Shown: positions 21,929 through 33,671 of the stretch, piece after piece
Layout of the letters: every line of letters starts with the position of its first letter
Numbering within the stretch: position 1 is the stretch's first letter
From: Pinus tabuliformis
Lineage: Eukaryota; Streptophyta; Pinopsida; Pinales; Pinaceae
DNA: 64,000 bases
Direction: 5' to 3'
Assembly: GCA_031772625.1 (NCBI GenBank)
Contig: CM062808.1
Coordinates: 472,747,655 to 472,811,654, forward strand
The notes under the pieces: generated by a model
The model's input: the letters and a program-made list of their open reading frames with translations, nothing else
Told to the model about the DNA's origin: nothing
Database searches by the model: none
Position numbers and translations under genes: made by a program

Positions 21929-23221
21929 ATGCCTTGTAGGAGTAGGGATAATCAAGGAAAATTCTTACCAAAAACCCCCACACCCTCAAGAAATCAACCT
22001 TCACTCTTTTTTGTTGACTGTGAACTTCCCTCTCTAACTACAAGGGAGTTAGGAGACCCTCTAGGTGAGGAAACAGAAATTGTTGAAGAACCTATTGTGG
22101 AAGAAGAAGAACACACTTCACCCACGAAAACTATGGTTGAAAACGAGGATAATGAGGTTTTCCCCATTAGAGAAACCAATGGAGAGGCTATAATGAAGAT
22201 CATAAGCCTTACTACCCTTCCACACTTCCATGGATTAACATTTGAGGATCCTGACACCTTAATGTTTGAATTTGTTGTTGTTTGTAGGACCTATGACTAT
22301 GCTTATGATGAGCATAAGATGAAGTTATTTCCCTCTACCATTAAAGATGAACCCTTGGACTGGTTTATGGGTTTGCCTGGGGGTAGCATCACTACTTGGG
22401 ACGAAATGAAAGAAGCCTTCAATAGCAAGTACAGGGACTATTGTAGTTCCAAATAATCCAAGGAAGAAATATTTAGGATGACTCTTGGACATGATGAATT
22501 CCTAGAGGACTACAAGGAGAGATTTAAACTCATTTATAGGAGCGCCAACTGTACCCTTGATCCTATGTCACTCAAGCTAGTTCTTATTTGAAGGATCATG
22601 GAGGATATGTTGGAAATCTTCAACTTGTTTTCTGGAGGATATATCTATCAATTATCCTATGATGACATCAAAACCGTATTCAAGAATCACTCTAGGGTTG
22701 CTAGGAAGAAGGGTAGGGCTAGTCAAGGCCTGGTCAGTTCTTCTCCCTCCACAACATCCATTAAGAATGAGATAGGGATCATGTTCGAGGATTTCAAGAG
22801 AAAAATGTTGCATACCTATGCATTGAAAATGGATACTAGGATAAAAGAAAAAAGTAGTAGGAAGTAGGGAGGGAACTAGCTATTTTCTGCCCTAGATGCA
22901 CTAAAAGACGTCCTAGGAATACATGCCCATTGAATGTCATAGAGGTCTGCCTATTCTATGAAGAAAATCATGCAACCCCCTCTTTTCTAGGAATAAAAGC
23001 TATATACCAAGTGGTAGAAGGTGGGTTAGAGAAACTTTGCTTCATTAATCAAAGAAGGCCTCAAGGACCTCGGCCATATCAATAAGGCATGTAAGGTTCA
23101 CATTACTATTATTACAATCTGAATCAGAATGACACTTTGCAACCTTGGTATCTTCCACTCATCCATCATGGTCCACACCTACTTCTTGGCCTTATGATCT
23201 TCCATATATTCCTCAACCTGT
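21929..23221 (+). pseudogene. R3 gag, N-terminal and capsid part
   Basis: ATG 21929 is chosen over the upstream frame start (21857), whose extra residues are hydrophobic leader. The capsid core is clear: LPHFHGLTFEDPDTLMFEF, then KMKLFPSTIKDEPLDWFMGL and TTWDEMKEAFNSKYRDYC, as in Athila-type Gag. TAA 22454-22456 and TGA 22589-22591 interrupt the frame, and a shift occurs after 22868. A decayed Cys-rich knuckle follows (RCTKRRPRNTCPLN). A proline-rich tail (THPSWSTPTSWPYDLPY) runs up to the R4 insertion point at 23221. Confidence 0.88.
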
Positions 23222-24251
23222 TGTTACAGATCCATTTGGGCACATCAAATCCCAACATCTAGATCAATGTTTTAGGGCTCATCAAAACCTAATTTCAGTT
23301 GCTACATGCCCTATACAAGTCACCCCTTTGAATGCCTCCTTACCATACAATTTCATTAATTGAAGACATCTAGAAATAGCCTCTAGAGGGACCAGCGCAG
23401 TATGAGGGTGCGCTGCAGAGTAGTTAAGTCCACTGCCAGGGTTCTCTATAGAGCACTTAGGCTTCCTTTCACCTGCTCTGGGTGAGAATGAGTGAAATTC
23501 ACATAGGGTTTGGGGATTATTCTTATCTTTTGGAGTCATCTAGAAGGTTCCATAACTTATCAACTCCTATGAGCTCGAACATGGATGAGGAATGAGTTAA
23601 GGTGCATCCTATCCTCTCATCCCTTCCTCCATGGAACTAATTCTAAGTATGGAAGGCCATTCAATGCCACCATTAATGACAAAACCTTCTTCATCTTCCT
23701 ATAAATTGACCATTCATCTAAGTGATCAGGGGCTGGATTATGTTGAATTGTAAGGAGATAATGCTGCTATGAGATTTGGCTTTGAAGCAAGTATTGTAAT
23801 GCTAGAAGTTTGTCATGCTTTTGATGTGATGTGGATGGGATCCAAGCTGGAGGAATGGCTTTGAATTAGATGCCAATGGTTGTAATTCCGTATTCTATCT
23901 AATAAAGTGTTTGAACCCCTTTCCCATATGTTTGTATTGTTTCACAATACTTATGTGTGTGAATTGTATCTAATTCCTTTCACTTATATTCAATAGATCA
24001 TATGCTTTGATCGGTTCTTTGTTTTCTGTTGTGTTTACAAGGTACTTCTCAAGCGTATTAAGTATGGGAAGGAGTGACGGGATCAATACAAGGGAGACGA
24101 GAGGAAAGCGAAACTACAAGTAGGTCTTCTATCTTCTCATCTTATCTTTTGCTTATAGGAAAAGTATAAAACACTTTCAACTATTGTTCTAGATACATCT
24201 ACTTATCTAGGGAATTGGTATTTATCCGTAGATACCAAATTCTCAAAAACA
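23222..24251 (+). repeat. R4 5' LTR
   Basis: The LTR runs from TGTTACAGATCC to ..CTCAAAAACA. It matches 45858-46899 with a clear indel near 23398 and several scattered substitutions, clearly more than between the R5 LTRs. TATAAAT at 23700-23706 is a likely core promoter. Confidence 0.95.
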
Positions 24252-24254
24252 AAT

Positions 24255-24272
24255 TGGCAACTCCGCTGGGGA
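24255..24272 (+). promoter_or_regulatory. R4 primer-binding site
   Basis: TGGCAACTCCGCTGGGGA lies three bases after the LTR. It differs from the R5 primer site at one position (A for G). Confidence 0.9.
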
Positions 24273-24922
24273 ACTATCAACTTTCCTATTATCTTATCCA
24301 TCTCCTAGGCTATTCTTGTAGACCCTACTTGTGTTCATTGACTATATTTCAGCTCTTTTGCATTGAATTTTGGTCAAAAATTGAGGTTAGATGACTCTTG
24401 AGTGGCCTCTCAGAAATCAACGTAGGCTTGGTCAGGGGACAGTGATCTGTAGAGCACCCTTGAGTGAGAGACAGTGCTCTGCAACATAGTTAGGCCCTAT
24501 TTGACCTACGTTGATCAACCTTAGGTCAAATTCCCACCTTTGGAAAGTGTTTTTGCCAACTTTTCTCTGTTTGTTTGCTTGTTGATTGATCAATGAATGT
24601 CATGTCTCAGAGAACAAATTTCTATCTCATTGTCTAGTCCTATTTTGATTTGATTGATTAATGTTTCTTTAATTTTTTATTTGTCATTATCATTCTATAG
24701 TCAAACTTAAAATATAGTTGATTAATCTTCATTTGAAAGAAAGTGTCGTAAAGTCTTCTTTTCCTTCGAAACAGAACTGTCGTCAAAGTCTTCGTTCTTG
24801 TTAAAGATTGATTGATTGTATGTGCATATTTCCTTTTGTTCATCATAACATTAAGGGATTCAAAAAGAAAAACTTGCATCATTCATATTGTAGTTTGTGA
24901 ATTCTTGAAAGGAATAGCTAGG
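24273..24922 (+). other. R4 leader, part before R5
   Basis: There is no gene. A short palindromic word pair occurs at 24448-24484 (TGTAGAGCAC and GTGCTCTGCA), and the same AGAGCAC word is found in the R4 LTRs. The leader is cut by R5 at 24922. Confidence 0.6.
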
Positions 24923-25970
24923 TGTTACACCAAAAAATGTCACCATGACTATTTGCAGTTAGTATGGCTCCATCTACTGTCATACTATCCTCCTTGGCAA
25001 GTCTCATGCCTCTGCTCTTCATGTCAAACTCCAAAAAAGAAGAGAAAAGTCATTTAAAGTCAATTATCTCTGGTACGCAGTTTCTCTTAGCCTTACCTGC
25101 ATGTACGCAACCCAAGTTCACAATACCTGCGTACTTGTATGCTCTGTATGTAAAGGGGTGGGTGCGTACCCCTGTAAAGGTCAAAAGGCGCGAGTTTCAT
25201 CTTTAAAAAGTTACTTGTGGTCATTTCTAGAGCATTCTAGAAGCTTGTTTGACGTGTATGAAGCGCCTCCAGATGGTTCATGTACCCAAAGAAAGAGGAA
25301 CTTATCCCATGAAGAGGGGAGCTATCCCACTGAAAGAGGGGCTTATCCCATCCATGGTGGAGCTAATTAACTTCCTCTAGAGCGCTATAAATATAGGCAT
25401 TGGGCCAGAGGGAGGGAGGTTGAAAGCTGAACATTCCTAATGGTAGATGTTGCTGGAATTAGGACTTCTTTGTAGAAGCTTGTGAGGAGAGATTACCATC
25501 TTTGCTTGTTCTATTTGGAAGTGGGTGAGCTGATCAGAGTAAAGGAGAACCCTTGTGGACCCTGGGAGGAACTTGCACAACACCAAGGCTCAGGTTGTAA
25601 TGGTTTCTTTTGTTACCTTTTAATACAAATTAGTCCATTCTTCTCAACAATTTGTTGTTTATGAGTTGTTTCATATACTCCTTGGTCTATATGTTAAATA
25701 TGTTTTATTTTATGTGATATTCAGGTGCTATTTAATCGTTTGATTGTTAGTGGATGCAGGTTTCGAAGAGAAGGAGGAGCTCATCCGAATCAACGAAGTT
25801 GGACTGCTACAACAGCGTTGGGTTACAGGTAAGATCTAAACACTTGATTTCTCATATTGTAATGCATATTTAGAGAAGGATTGCTCTTATTTGTCTTGTT
25901 TGTCACTAGAAAGTCTTAGGCTTCTAGGGAGGTCGGTTGTGTCCGCACCGTCGACTCTTTCCGCATGACA
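24923..25970 (+). repeat. R5 5' LTR
   Basis: The LTR runs from TGTTACACC to ..CCGCATGACA. TATAAATA at 25386-25393 marks the probable promoter. Four GCGTAC or GTACGC words lie in the U3 part (25072-25172). Open frames inside it recur in the 3' LTR simply because the LTR is duplicated. Confidence 0.97.
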
Positions 25971-25973
25971 AAA

Positions 25974-25991
25974 TGGCGACTCCGCTGGGGA
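25974..25991 (+). promoter_or_regulatory. R5 primer-binding site
   Basis: TGGCGACTCCGCTGGGGA lies three bases after the LTR. This type is frequent in plant gypsy elements; I do not name the tRNA. Confidence 0.92.
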
Positions 25992-28001
25992 AACCATGGA
26001 TGTGTTTGAGTTCTTTTTGATTTCATATTTTGATCTGAGAAAAATCGCTTGTTTTCTGATTTTTGGCTGTCTGACTGTGTATTTGGGCGGGTTAGCTTAG
26101 GGTCAATTTAGTTTTTTATTTTTATTAGCATTGCCTGCAGTACGCAGCCTATGAGTTGGGCACAGTGCGTACTTGTACGCATCGCGGCTTTGCGCACAGA
26201 GCGTACCCGCACCTGTGTGAATAGATGACCTGCGTACCCCTGTCAATTTTGAGAAAATTTCAATTTTTGCTTTTTTGCTCTTTAGATTTTGTTTTTAATT
26301 TGTTTTTACTGCCCAGATCCATTGGTTTACTGTCAGAGATCTTCACCTGAACTTGTTCCGTTAGTGTCGAGTGTTTTGGTGGAATTCATAGAGATTTTTC
26401 CTTAGGGTTTGAGTTTTAACTGGTCCTGTAGTGACTTTGGCGTTAGAGGTTGTCAAACTTTGGATCTCCCTGGTTTTGTTCAACCCTCTTAGGAGTCGGG
26501 CCTGTCATAGAATTCACCCTTGTGAGAAACCTACCTTTGTGTCCTCTCTTTGCGAATCTCGAAAAAGTTTGTTGATTAAAGCTTTGAATTTCATTTTTGC
26601 GAAAAAGAACAAAAAGATTTCGATTTTGTTTTTCAATTAGTTTATGATTCTGCATGAACTGATCCTTAGTTGCATTTTGACTAAGTAAAACATCCGGGAA
26701 TTATCCTTGTAGGCTTTTGTCCTCATTATTTTTTGCTTTTAGGTAAATTTCCCTTTAATTTGCTTTTGAGTGATTTTGATTTGATTGTCTTAGATTTGTT
26801 AAATTTGATTTTTGATAAATAGTTTTACATGCTTGATTAACATAGGAAAAATACAAAAATTCTTTTGGAAACAAAGTTTAGTTTGGTAGCATTTGTAGTC
26901 TTTTGAACAAAAAAGAAATTTCGTGAATAATTAGTGGTCATGAGTTGCATGTTTTGAAAAGATAAAGAGAATTGTTTCTTTGATTGTCTTTGCCAAGAAA
27001 GTTGTTTTCTATAAAATTTGCATTCTTCCAACTCTCTTAGCTAGGAGATTCATTGAAAAGGAAAAGTAGTGTAAATCATCTTAGGTGCATCTTTGTAGTG
27101 GTTGAGAGTCGAGTCTACACACCACCAGTTTCATCTCCACTACCTTTTGTCTTAAGAAAGCCATAAAATTAACGCTTAAAGTAAAATCAATTTAGTAACT
27201 TTTTATTTACTAGGGCTCTGAAACACCAATATAGATCAGGCTAGTGTCTTGGAGTAGGAGAGTAATAAACTCTCCAAGACAACAAAACCAAACAAGTAGC
27301 TTATCTTGTGATAGATTAAATCCAGCTGTTTCATTTATACTCTGGGAAAGCTCCTCTTAAAGGAGAAGCACGAGCTCTTGTCCGAACCAGTGAGGGGATC
27401 AATCCTCCCTCGTTGGGAACGACGCCAGACACGCACGTATTACAAATGATAAACCTCGGATTAACCATTGTCGAGGAGCCAGGGGTCACTTGTCGGTAAA
27501 CCTTGGATTATTGTCAAGGAGCCGGCAAGGGGATTGAGCTTGATACTCTACCCTTGCATGCTGTCGGAGTGTAGACTGTTCCCCCAGGTGTATTTGTTGC
27601 TATTGGTAACCTTAGTGACCATAATCTTTAGGATTCTACTGAGGTGACGATGGAGGGAAGATCCCACTGTACCTGGAGCAGACGTCGGCTAGACTCACTT
27701 GGATTTTCCGGGGGGTTCACTTCACTCGAGATGGTTAAAGTGGAGGAACTTGTGTCGGTCTATTCATTAAGCAGGTTGTCGGGGTAACTGTTCCACCCGC
27801 CACTTCTGTACTGAATCCGGCGATGTTGGGTTTCATCTCCAACTAGCGTTTTTGGTCCGGAAGGCTACTGTTTGTGCTTGGTTTGACACCCTAGATTCTT
27901 TAGGCGTGTGCTTCAAATTTGTTTGGTTCTTTAGAGACTTTAGGCAGTTTGCTTTGAGATTTTACTTTGTTTGCGTGTGCAGTAGTTAAAAGTCTTTAAC
28001 T
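25992..28001 (+). other. R5 leader, 2 kb without a gene
   Basis: It holds a cluster of five GCGTAC or GTACGC words (26140-26240) and a strong hairpin at 27246-27280. A duplicated phrase, TAAACC(T)(C/T)GGATTA..GAGGAGCC, lies at about 27450-27480 and 27496-27524. Such long structured leaders are usual where packaging or translation signals sit, but nothing here proves that role. Confidence 0.6.
27246..27280. repeat. Hairpin in the R5 leader
   Basis: GTCTTGGAG (27246-27254) pairs perfectly with CTCCAAGAC (27272-27280). A competing inner stem GGAGAGT/ACTCTCC overlaps, so two alternative folds are possible. Confidence 0.7.
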
Positions 28002-31000
28002 GTGGCGGAATTACCGAGACAGTCCCGTAGACTTCGGGGCCAGTCTCCTGAGATTGTTTCCGTGGCCGAATTGTTGAGGACATCCCGTAGAATTCGGGGT
28101 GAACCTCCCGAAGAGGTTCCGAGTCATTACGAAGGTTTGAAAGTCCTTGTAACTCCTCCTAGTGGCAGTAGAGTAGGTTCACCTGAAGAAGGAGAGTCTT
28201 CGTTGGTAGTCCATCAAGATTACCAAAGTCTAGAGACAGGTTATAATCCTGAAACTGTTGCAGTTTCCGAGCTTGCTGGTAGTTTTTCATCTGCTAGTGA
28301 TATAGGCGAAGAACCTGAAATATCTGAACCTGTTACCCCAACTTCTAGTGTTCCTGATTCACCTAGGGTAGAAAGAGTCATAACCGAAAATCTTCCTTCT
28401 GGTTTGATAGCTATTGAAGAACTTGCTCCAGAAGAAGAAGTAGGCGGCCCTATTCTTGAAGATCAACCTACTATTGATCTAAGAGAGCGTGAATCTATCT
28501 TTTACAGTCCACCTAGAAGTACTACTTGGTATCTTTCCTTAACTAATTATTTAGACAACTCGGGTACAAGTTTTTCTCCACCTTGTACTCCTTTTCCACC
28601 TGGAGGTATTTATACTCCTGTAAATATGTCTGGTCAGTCGTCCATGTTCACTCAATCACCTGAATCATTTTTGTATGGCGGTCCTTCTGTTCCTACTGGG
28701 TATCAGTCACTTGCTGGTACTTTTGCAGTAGCATCTCCTCAACCCATTGAATATGGGTTATTAGCTGGAAACAATGGTAATAAGCCGTTGGGTGTAGGAG
28801 ACATCTATATGATGTCAGGTTCAACTCCTAGTTCTCAACCTCAAGGTGCGCAGTTACCGCCTGGGGGGCAACCTCAAGTAACGCCTGGGGGGCAACCTCA
28901 AGGTACACAAATTGTGTCTGGGGGGCAACCTCAAGGACAGTATATACCTGTGGTACAATACATTCCTCAAGGTCAACCCCAGCCTCAATATGTACCCCAA
29001 GGTCAACCCCAGTATCAGTACTTTCCTCAAGGGTATCAACCCCAAGGTCAGTACTCGACTCAAGGTTATCTACCACCTCAAGGTCAAGCTTATTTTCAAA
29101 GTATAGGAAATGTACCTGTCAATTATCAATCCTACCCTCAACCTGGTTACGGATCTCAGTATCCTCAACCTGTTACAGGTCAATACCCCGGAATGATAGT
29201 GTGGGATCCATCACAAGGTCAACAGGTGTTGCAGCCAAGTATACAGTTGTTACCTCAAACTGGACAACCCGTAGTTTCTGGTTCACCCCAGCAACCGCAA
29301 CCTGTCCAGTCAAATATTCAAACTTTTGTAACTTCGGTAGTTACTCAGTCGCCAATTGCACCTAGTACTCCATCTCAAACGACTGCTGCAACTACCACAA
29401 CATCCGTTCAGTCTACCGCACTTACTTCTGGAGTATCGACAGCTCCGGTTTCTACTGTCTCTGCAACCACCCCTCAGACATCTTTACCGTTGTCCGGATC
29501 CACGATTCAAACCACGGTTCAGATGCCTGTAGGGCAGCCTGGTTTAAGTACTGTTGTAACAAGTCAACCTCAATTTACGTATCAACAGTACCAGGGACAG
29601 TACCAATTCGGTCCTGCTGTCCAACAACCGGTTTACCAGTATCAACCGTATCCTGGGTACACTTATCAACAACCTCAACAACCCCAGTACGGTCCGGTTA
29701 ATCCTGGTTTTCCAGGAGGATATAATATCCCGAACGCGATTCCTATTCCTAGTTATCCCGGATATCCTCCTCCTAGAACTGGTATTGTGACCCAGAGTTT
29801 TAGAGATCCTAACCGGCAATTACCGTTTATCGCAACTTTGGATTTACCCGACTTGACGTGCCTAACGAACGATCCAATCAATTATCTTCCGTTTTGGCCG
29901 CCAATGCCAAATAAGTTGCCTAGTGATATACCCAAGTTCGAAGGTAAGTCTGGAGAGGATCCGTCAAATCATGTGATGACTTACCACCTCTAGTGTGCTT
30001 CAAATTCTATCTCGGATTATTCGATCCGTTTACGTCTTTTCCAGCGTACGCTCATTGGTCTCGCGACCAAGTGGTACATTGAGTTACCACGGTCCTCTTT
30101 TTATAATTTCAGCCAGTTAGCTACTTCGTTCCTTGTTCATTTTCAGTTGCTGGTCAGATATGATAATGGTACTGAGTTATTAACTTCATTAAGAAAATCA
30201 ACATCCACTTATATTTCCGATCATATTCATGAATGGAGACGTCGAAGACGTTTAGTGAAAGTTTTTATCCCGGACCAAATCTTAGCTGAATGGTTTGTTA
30301 AATCATTATTACCGAAGATTACTGAAGATGTAGCTAAGTCCGGAGTAGTTACTGAGGAGAAAGTCATTGCTCAAGCCCAGTACCTTGACTTAGTTTACAC
30401 TCAGTCGGGTACGTTGCACGAGAAGATCCCAGATCTTCCTAAGTCGAATCAAATCGCTGCTACTCCTTCGGGGTCTCATGCTGCTGATGGCATGATTGGT
30501 ACGGTGAATACTAAAAGTAAGAAGAAATCCTCAAAGCATTCTTCTCCAACAATAACCTTACCAGACTCCCCGATAGGAGAGTCTTCTCCTGAAATTACTG
30601 CCGACGTTCACACTATAGAGTCATCTACGGCTAAATCAAAAAACGGTGGTAAGAAGAAAGGTAAGAAGCAGGAAAAAGTAGACAAGGCTCCAAAGGAGAA
30701 AAAAGAGAAGTCGGAATCTAACGACGAGAAGCGCAAACCTTGTTATCCTTGTTTAATTTGTGAAGAAGATCATTTCACAAGAGATTGCCCTCATCGGGCA
30801 GAGGTTGTGAAAATTGTTAAAGGTTTCCCAACTCCTGTTGTTTTGACAAATCCATTTCCAAAGCAGGAGAGTAAGATGATAGGTTCTTCCTCGAGTGCCA
30901 GTGAAGAACCCATATTGATGATGTCTCACGTACGGATTGCGACTCGATCGCAAGATTACGGTAGTAAGAGTCCTGTTGATGTCAAAGAAGTAGAATCTTC

Positions 31001-31070
31001 TCATTCTAATCCATCAACCTCAGCTCCCGGTTCCGATCCACTACAGATCGAGAAACCTAACCCGGAATAA
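28002..31070 (+). pseudogene. R5 gag with Pro/Gln-rich low-complexity region
   Basis: The frame opens at a GTG (28002), after an in-frame stop 15 bases upstream. An original ATG probably mutated, because the next residues repeat a 20-residue N-terminal unit (VAELPRQSRRLRG, then VAELLRTSRRIRG). Residues about 270-600 are Pro/Gln/Tyr/Gly-rich. The capsid core follows (DLPDLTCLTN, DIPKFEGKSGEDP, DHIHEWRRRRRLVK). A TAG at 29991 replaces a probable Trp. A basic Lys-rich part precedes the knuckle CLICEEDHFTRDC, a C-x2-C-x3-H-x4-C variant. A TAA at 31068 ends the frame, but the same phase continues into protease. Confidence 0.88.
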
Positions 31071-32280
31071 GTAATCAAACCGCCCGCCAAGGGTATACTT
31101 CGAAAGTCTGCTTTCAATCCACATGCGAGAGCAGCTCAGAATTATAACATTGTTGAGGACTTAGCTATTTCACCCTCAGCAATGTCGGCTTTGGAAGTGC
31201 TGCAATCGTGTCCAGCACAACGAAAATTACTTTTGTCGACTATAGGAGCTGTTGATATTTAGGACCCGAACCTGATAATCTTTGATCTAGAAAATAGTAC
31301 ACCACGTCTCCCTCATCAAATGGCTTTCCAGATTCCAGTGATAGTCAAAAACAGGCCTATTCATCGGACTGTAATTGATGAAGGAGCTTCTACGTGTATT
31401 ATGTCGATTCAGTGTTGGAGATCGCTTGGTTCTCCTACACTGAACCAATCCCCGACGATTCTTAAGGCCTTTGATGGCCGTGGGTTCCATCCGTTTGGCA
31501 TTCTACAAGATTTGCCTATAGGGGTTGAAGGAAAAACCGTTAGTCTAGATATGGAAGTGGTTGATGCCCCTCTAGACTACAACCTTCTTTTGGGTCGCAG
31601 TTGGTCTTATGCTATGACAGCGGTCGTGTCATCGGTCTTCAGAGTTATAAAGTTTCCACACAATGGCAAGATCGTGACCATAGACCAGCTGGCTTACTTT
31701 TCATCCAACCCAGCCTCTTCAGAGAGTATCCAGCATGTCGGTAAAACGACTATCCCTTACAAGGATGTTGGTGTAGGATTAGTTAAAGATTCCGGTTTAC
31801 TAGGAACTTTTCCTTTCCCTCCACTCAACGCAGATCCTTCATTTGCTTTCATTCATATGATTACTTCAGACACTATTATTTACGATGATCCTTGGATTGT
31901 CCCATCTGAATCTGAGATAGACTCATTCGGTGATGTTATGCCTTTGAGTCCATATGAAATTGCTTATGAAGCCGTGCAGTCTTTTACCGACTCGCGTTCA
32001 ACCCAAATTGACCAAATGAATGTGGTCGGTGAAGAATCACTTTTCACATCAACCTCGGAAAGGATAGCGTTTCCTGAAGTTGTGTCATCTGACGAACAAC
32101 TTCACGAAATCCTAATTGTAGACGATCTACCATGGGAAGATCTCCATCACAGATCTTCGTTTTTACCTGAGGATGATGACTTTGAAAATGATTTTTCATC
32201 AATCTTTACAGCTGAATATGTCAAGGATGCTCAGAATCCCATGAAACATCCTGATTCAAAGTTGAATTTGGGAAACATTT
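31071..32280 (+). pseudogene. R5 protease and linker
   Basis: This is the same frame as gag, after TAA 31068 and TAG 31260 (the latter fits CAG to TAG). The active-site motif is VIDEGASTCIMS: D-E-G instead of D-S-G or D-T-G. The second conserved block is LDYNLLLGRSW, the usual L-G-R near the C-terminus of gypsy proteases. A long acidic linker of about 200 residues leads to RT. Confidence 0.85.
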
Positions 32281-33671
32281 CTCAAACTATTGCCATTGAC
32301 ATTTCAGTCAAAACCGGAATTATTGAGAACATTCATATAGGTGCTTCGTGTACAGATGATGAAATTCAAAAATACAAGGCCCTATTTCAAGAATTCCGTG
32401 ACGTGTTTGCCTGGTCCTATGAGGAAATGCCAGGAATTGATCCCTCCATTGTTGTTCATGAAATCAAGACCTACCCAGACGCTAAACCTCTTCGGCAACG
32501 TCTGCGTCAGATACACCCTGGGAAAGTGGCTGCGATTAAAGCAGAAGTCGAGAAGTTGTTGAAAGCAGGTTTCATTTATCCGATCCCGTTAACGGATTGG
32601 GTATCGAATATTGTTCTGGTTAACAAAAAACAAGGAACAATAAGAATATGCATCGATTATAGGGATATAAATCGTGCTTGTCCAAAAGACAACTATCCCA
32701 CGCCCTATATCGATCAAATAATTGATGATTGTGCAGGCAGTGAAATATTTTCCTTTATGGACGGTTTTTCCGGTTACAACCAAATCAATATTCTACCTGC
32801 CGATCAACCAAAAACGGCTTTCATTTGTCCTTGGGGGACATTTTCTTATTGCAAATTACCTTTTGGACTTAAGAATGCCGGAGCCACTTTCCAACGGGCA
32901 ATGTCTTACGCGTTTCACGACATCAAACACATTGTGCAATCGTATCTCGATGATTTGCCTGCTCATTCTTTACATCGAGTTGATCACCTTGTCCACTTAC
33001 GAGCTATTTTTATGAGGTGTCGGCATTATTGAATTCGGTTGAACCCACACAAATGTGTCTTCTGCATAGAAGTGGGACGATTGCTAGGATTTGTTGTTTC
33101 AAAAGCCGGTATCCGCGTCGATCCCTCGAAGGTAGAAGCTATCATCAAATTGCTTCCTCCTTCGAGTCTACGCCAACTCCAAAGTTTGCAAGGGAAAGCA
33201 AAATTTTTACATCGATTCATTGCTAACTACGTCGAGGTTACCAAGGGTTTCACCCGGTTGTTGAAACAAAATGCTCAATTCTCTTGGGATGAGATAGCTC
33301 AGAAATCTTTTGATGCACTTAAGCACGCGTTGACCCATGCACCGTTGTTGCATCCTCCCAACTACAACCAGGATTACTTTTTGTATCTCGCCGCCTCCCA
33401 CTCCACCATTGGAATGGTCTTAGTTCAGGAAGATGAATTCGGAACGGAACATGTGATATATTATCTTAGTCGGACATTAAATCCAACCGAGTTAAAATAC
33501 TCACATGTGGAAAAGTTGGCACTGGAAGCCGTTCAAGCTGTCCAGCGATTTCGTCACTACATTCTTCTCCGCAAAACTACAGTGATTTCGGATTGCAACC
33601 CTATGATCTATATTCTGACTAAAAAATTGCTAGGGGGCAAGTACTCCAAATGGATCGTTATCCTGCAGTAG
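32281..33671 (+). pseudogene. R5 reverse transcriptase and RNase H
   Basis: RT blocks in order: FAWSYEEMPGIDP, PLRQRLRQIHP, IRICIDYRDINRACPKDNYP, FSFMDGFSGYNQI, KTAFICPWGTFSY, LPFGLKNAGATFQRAM and the catalytic YLDD at 32943-32954. TGA 33030-33032 (fits CGA) interrupts just before LNPHKCVF. The connection has RQLQSLQGKAKFLHRF. The first RNase H has IYYLSRTL and the Asp of ISDCNPMIY. TAG 33669 ends the open piece where the family has E-F-D. Confidence 0.92.

Noticed and set aside
25101-25370. Conserved 89-codon frame present twice (also 39471-39740)
   Set aside because: It is repeated only because it lies in the R5 LTR; no protein features.
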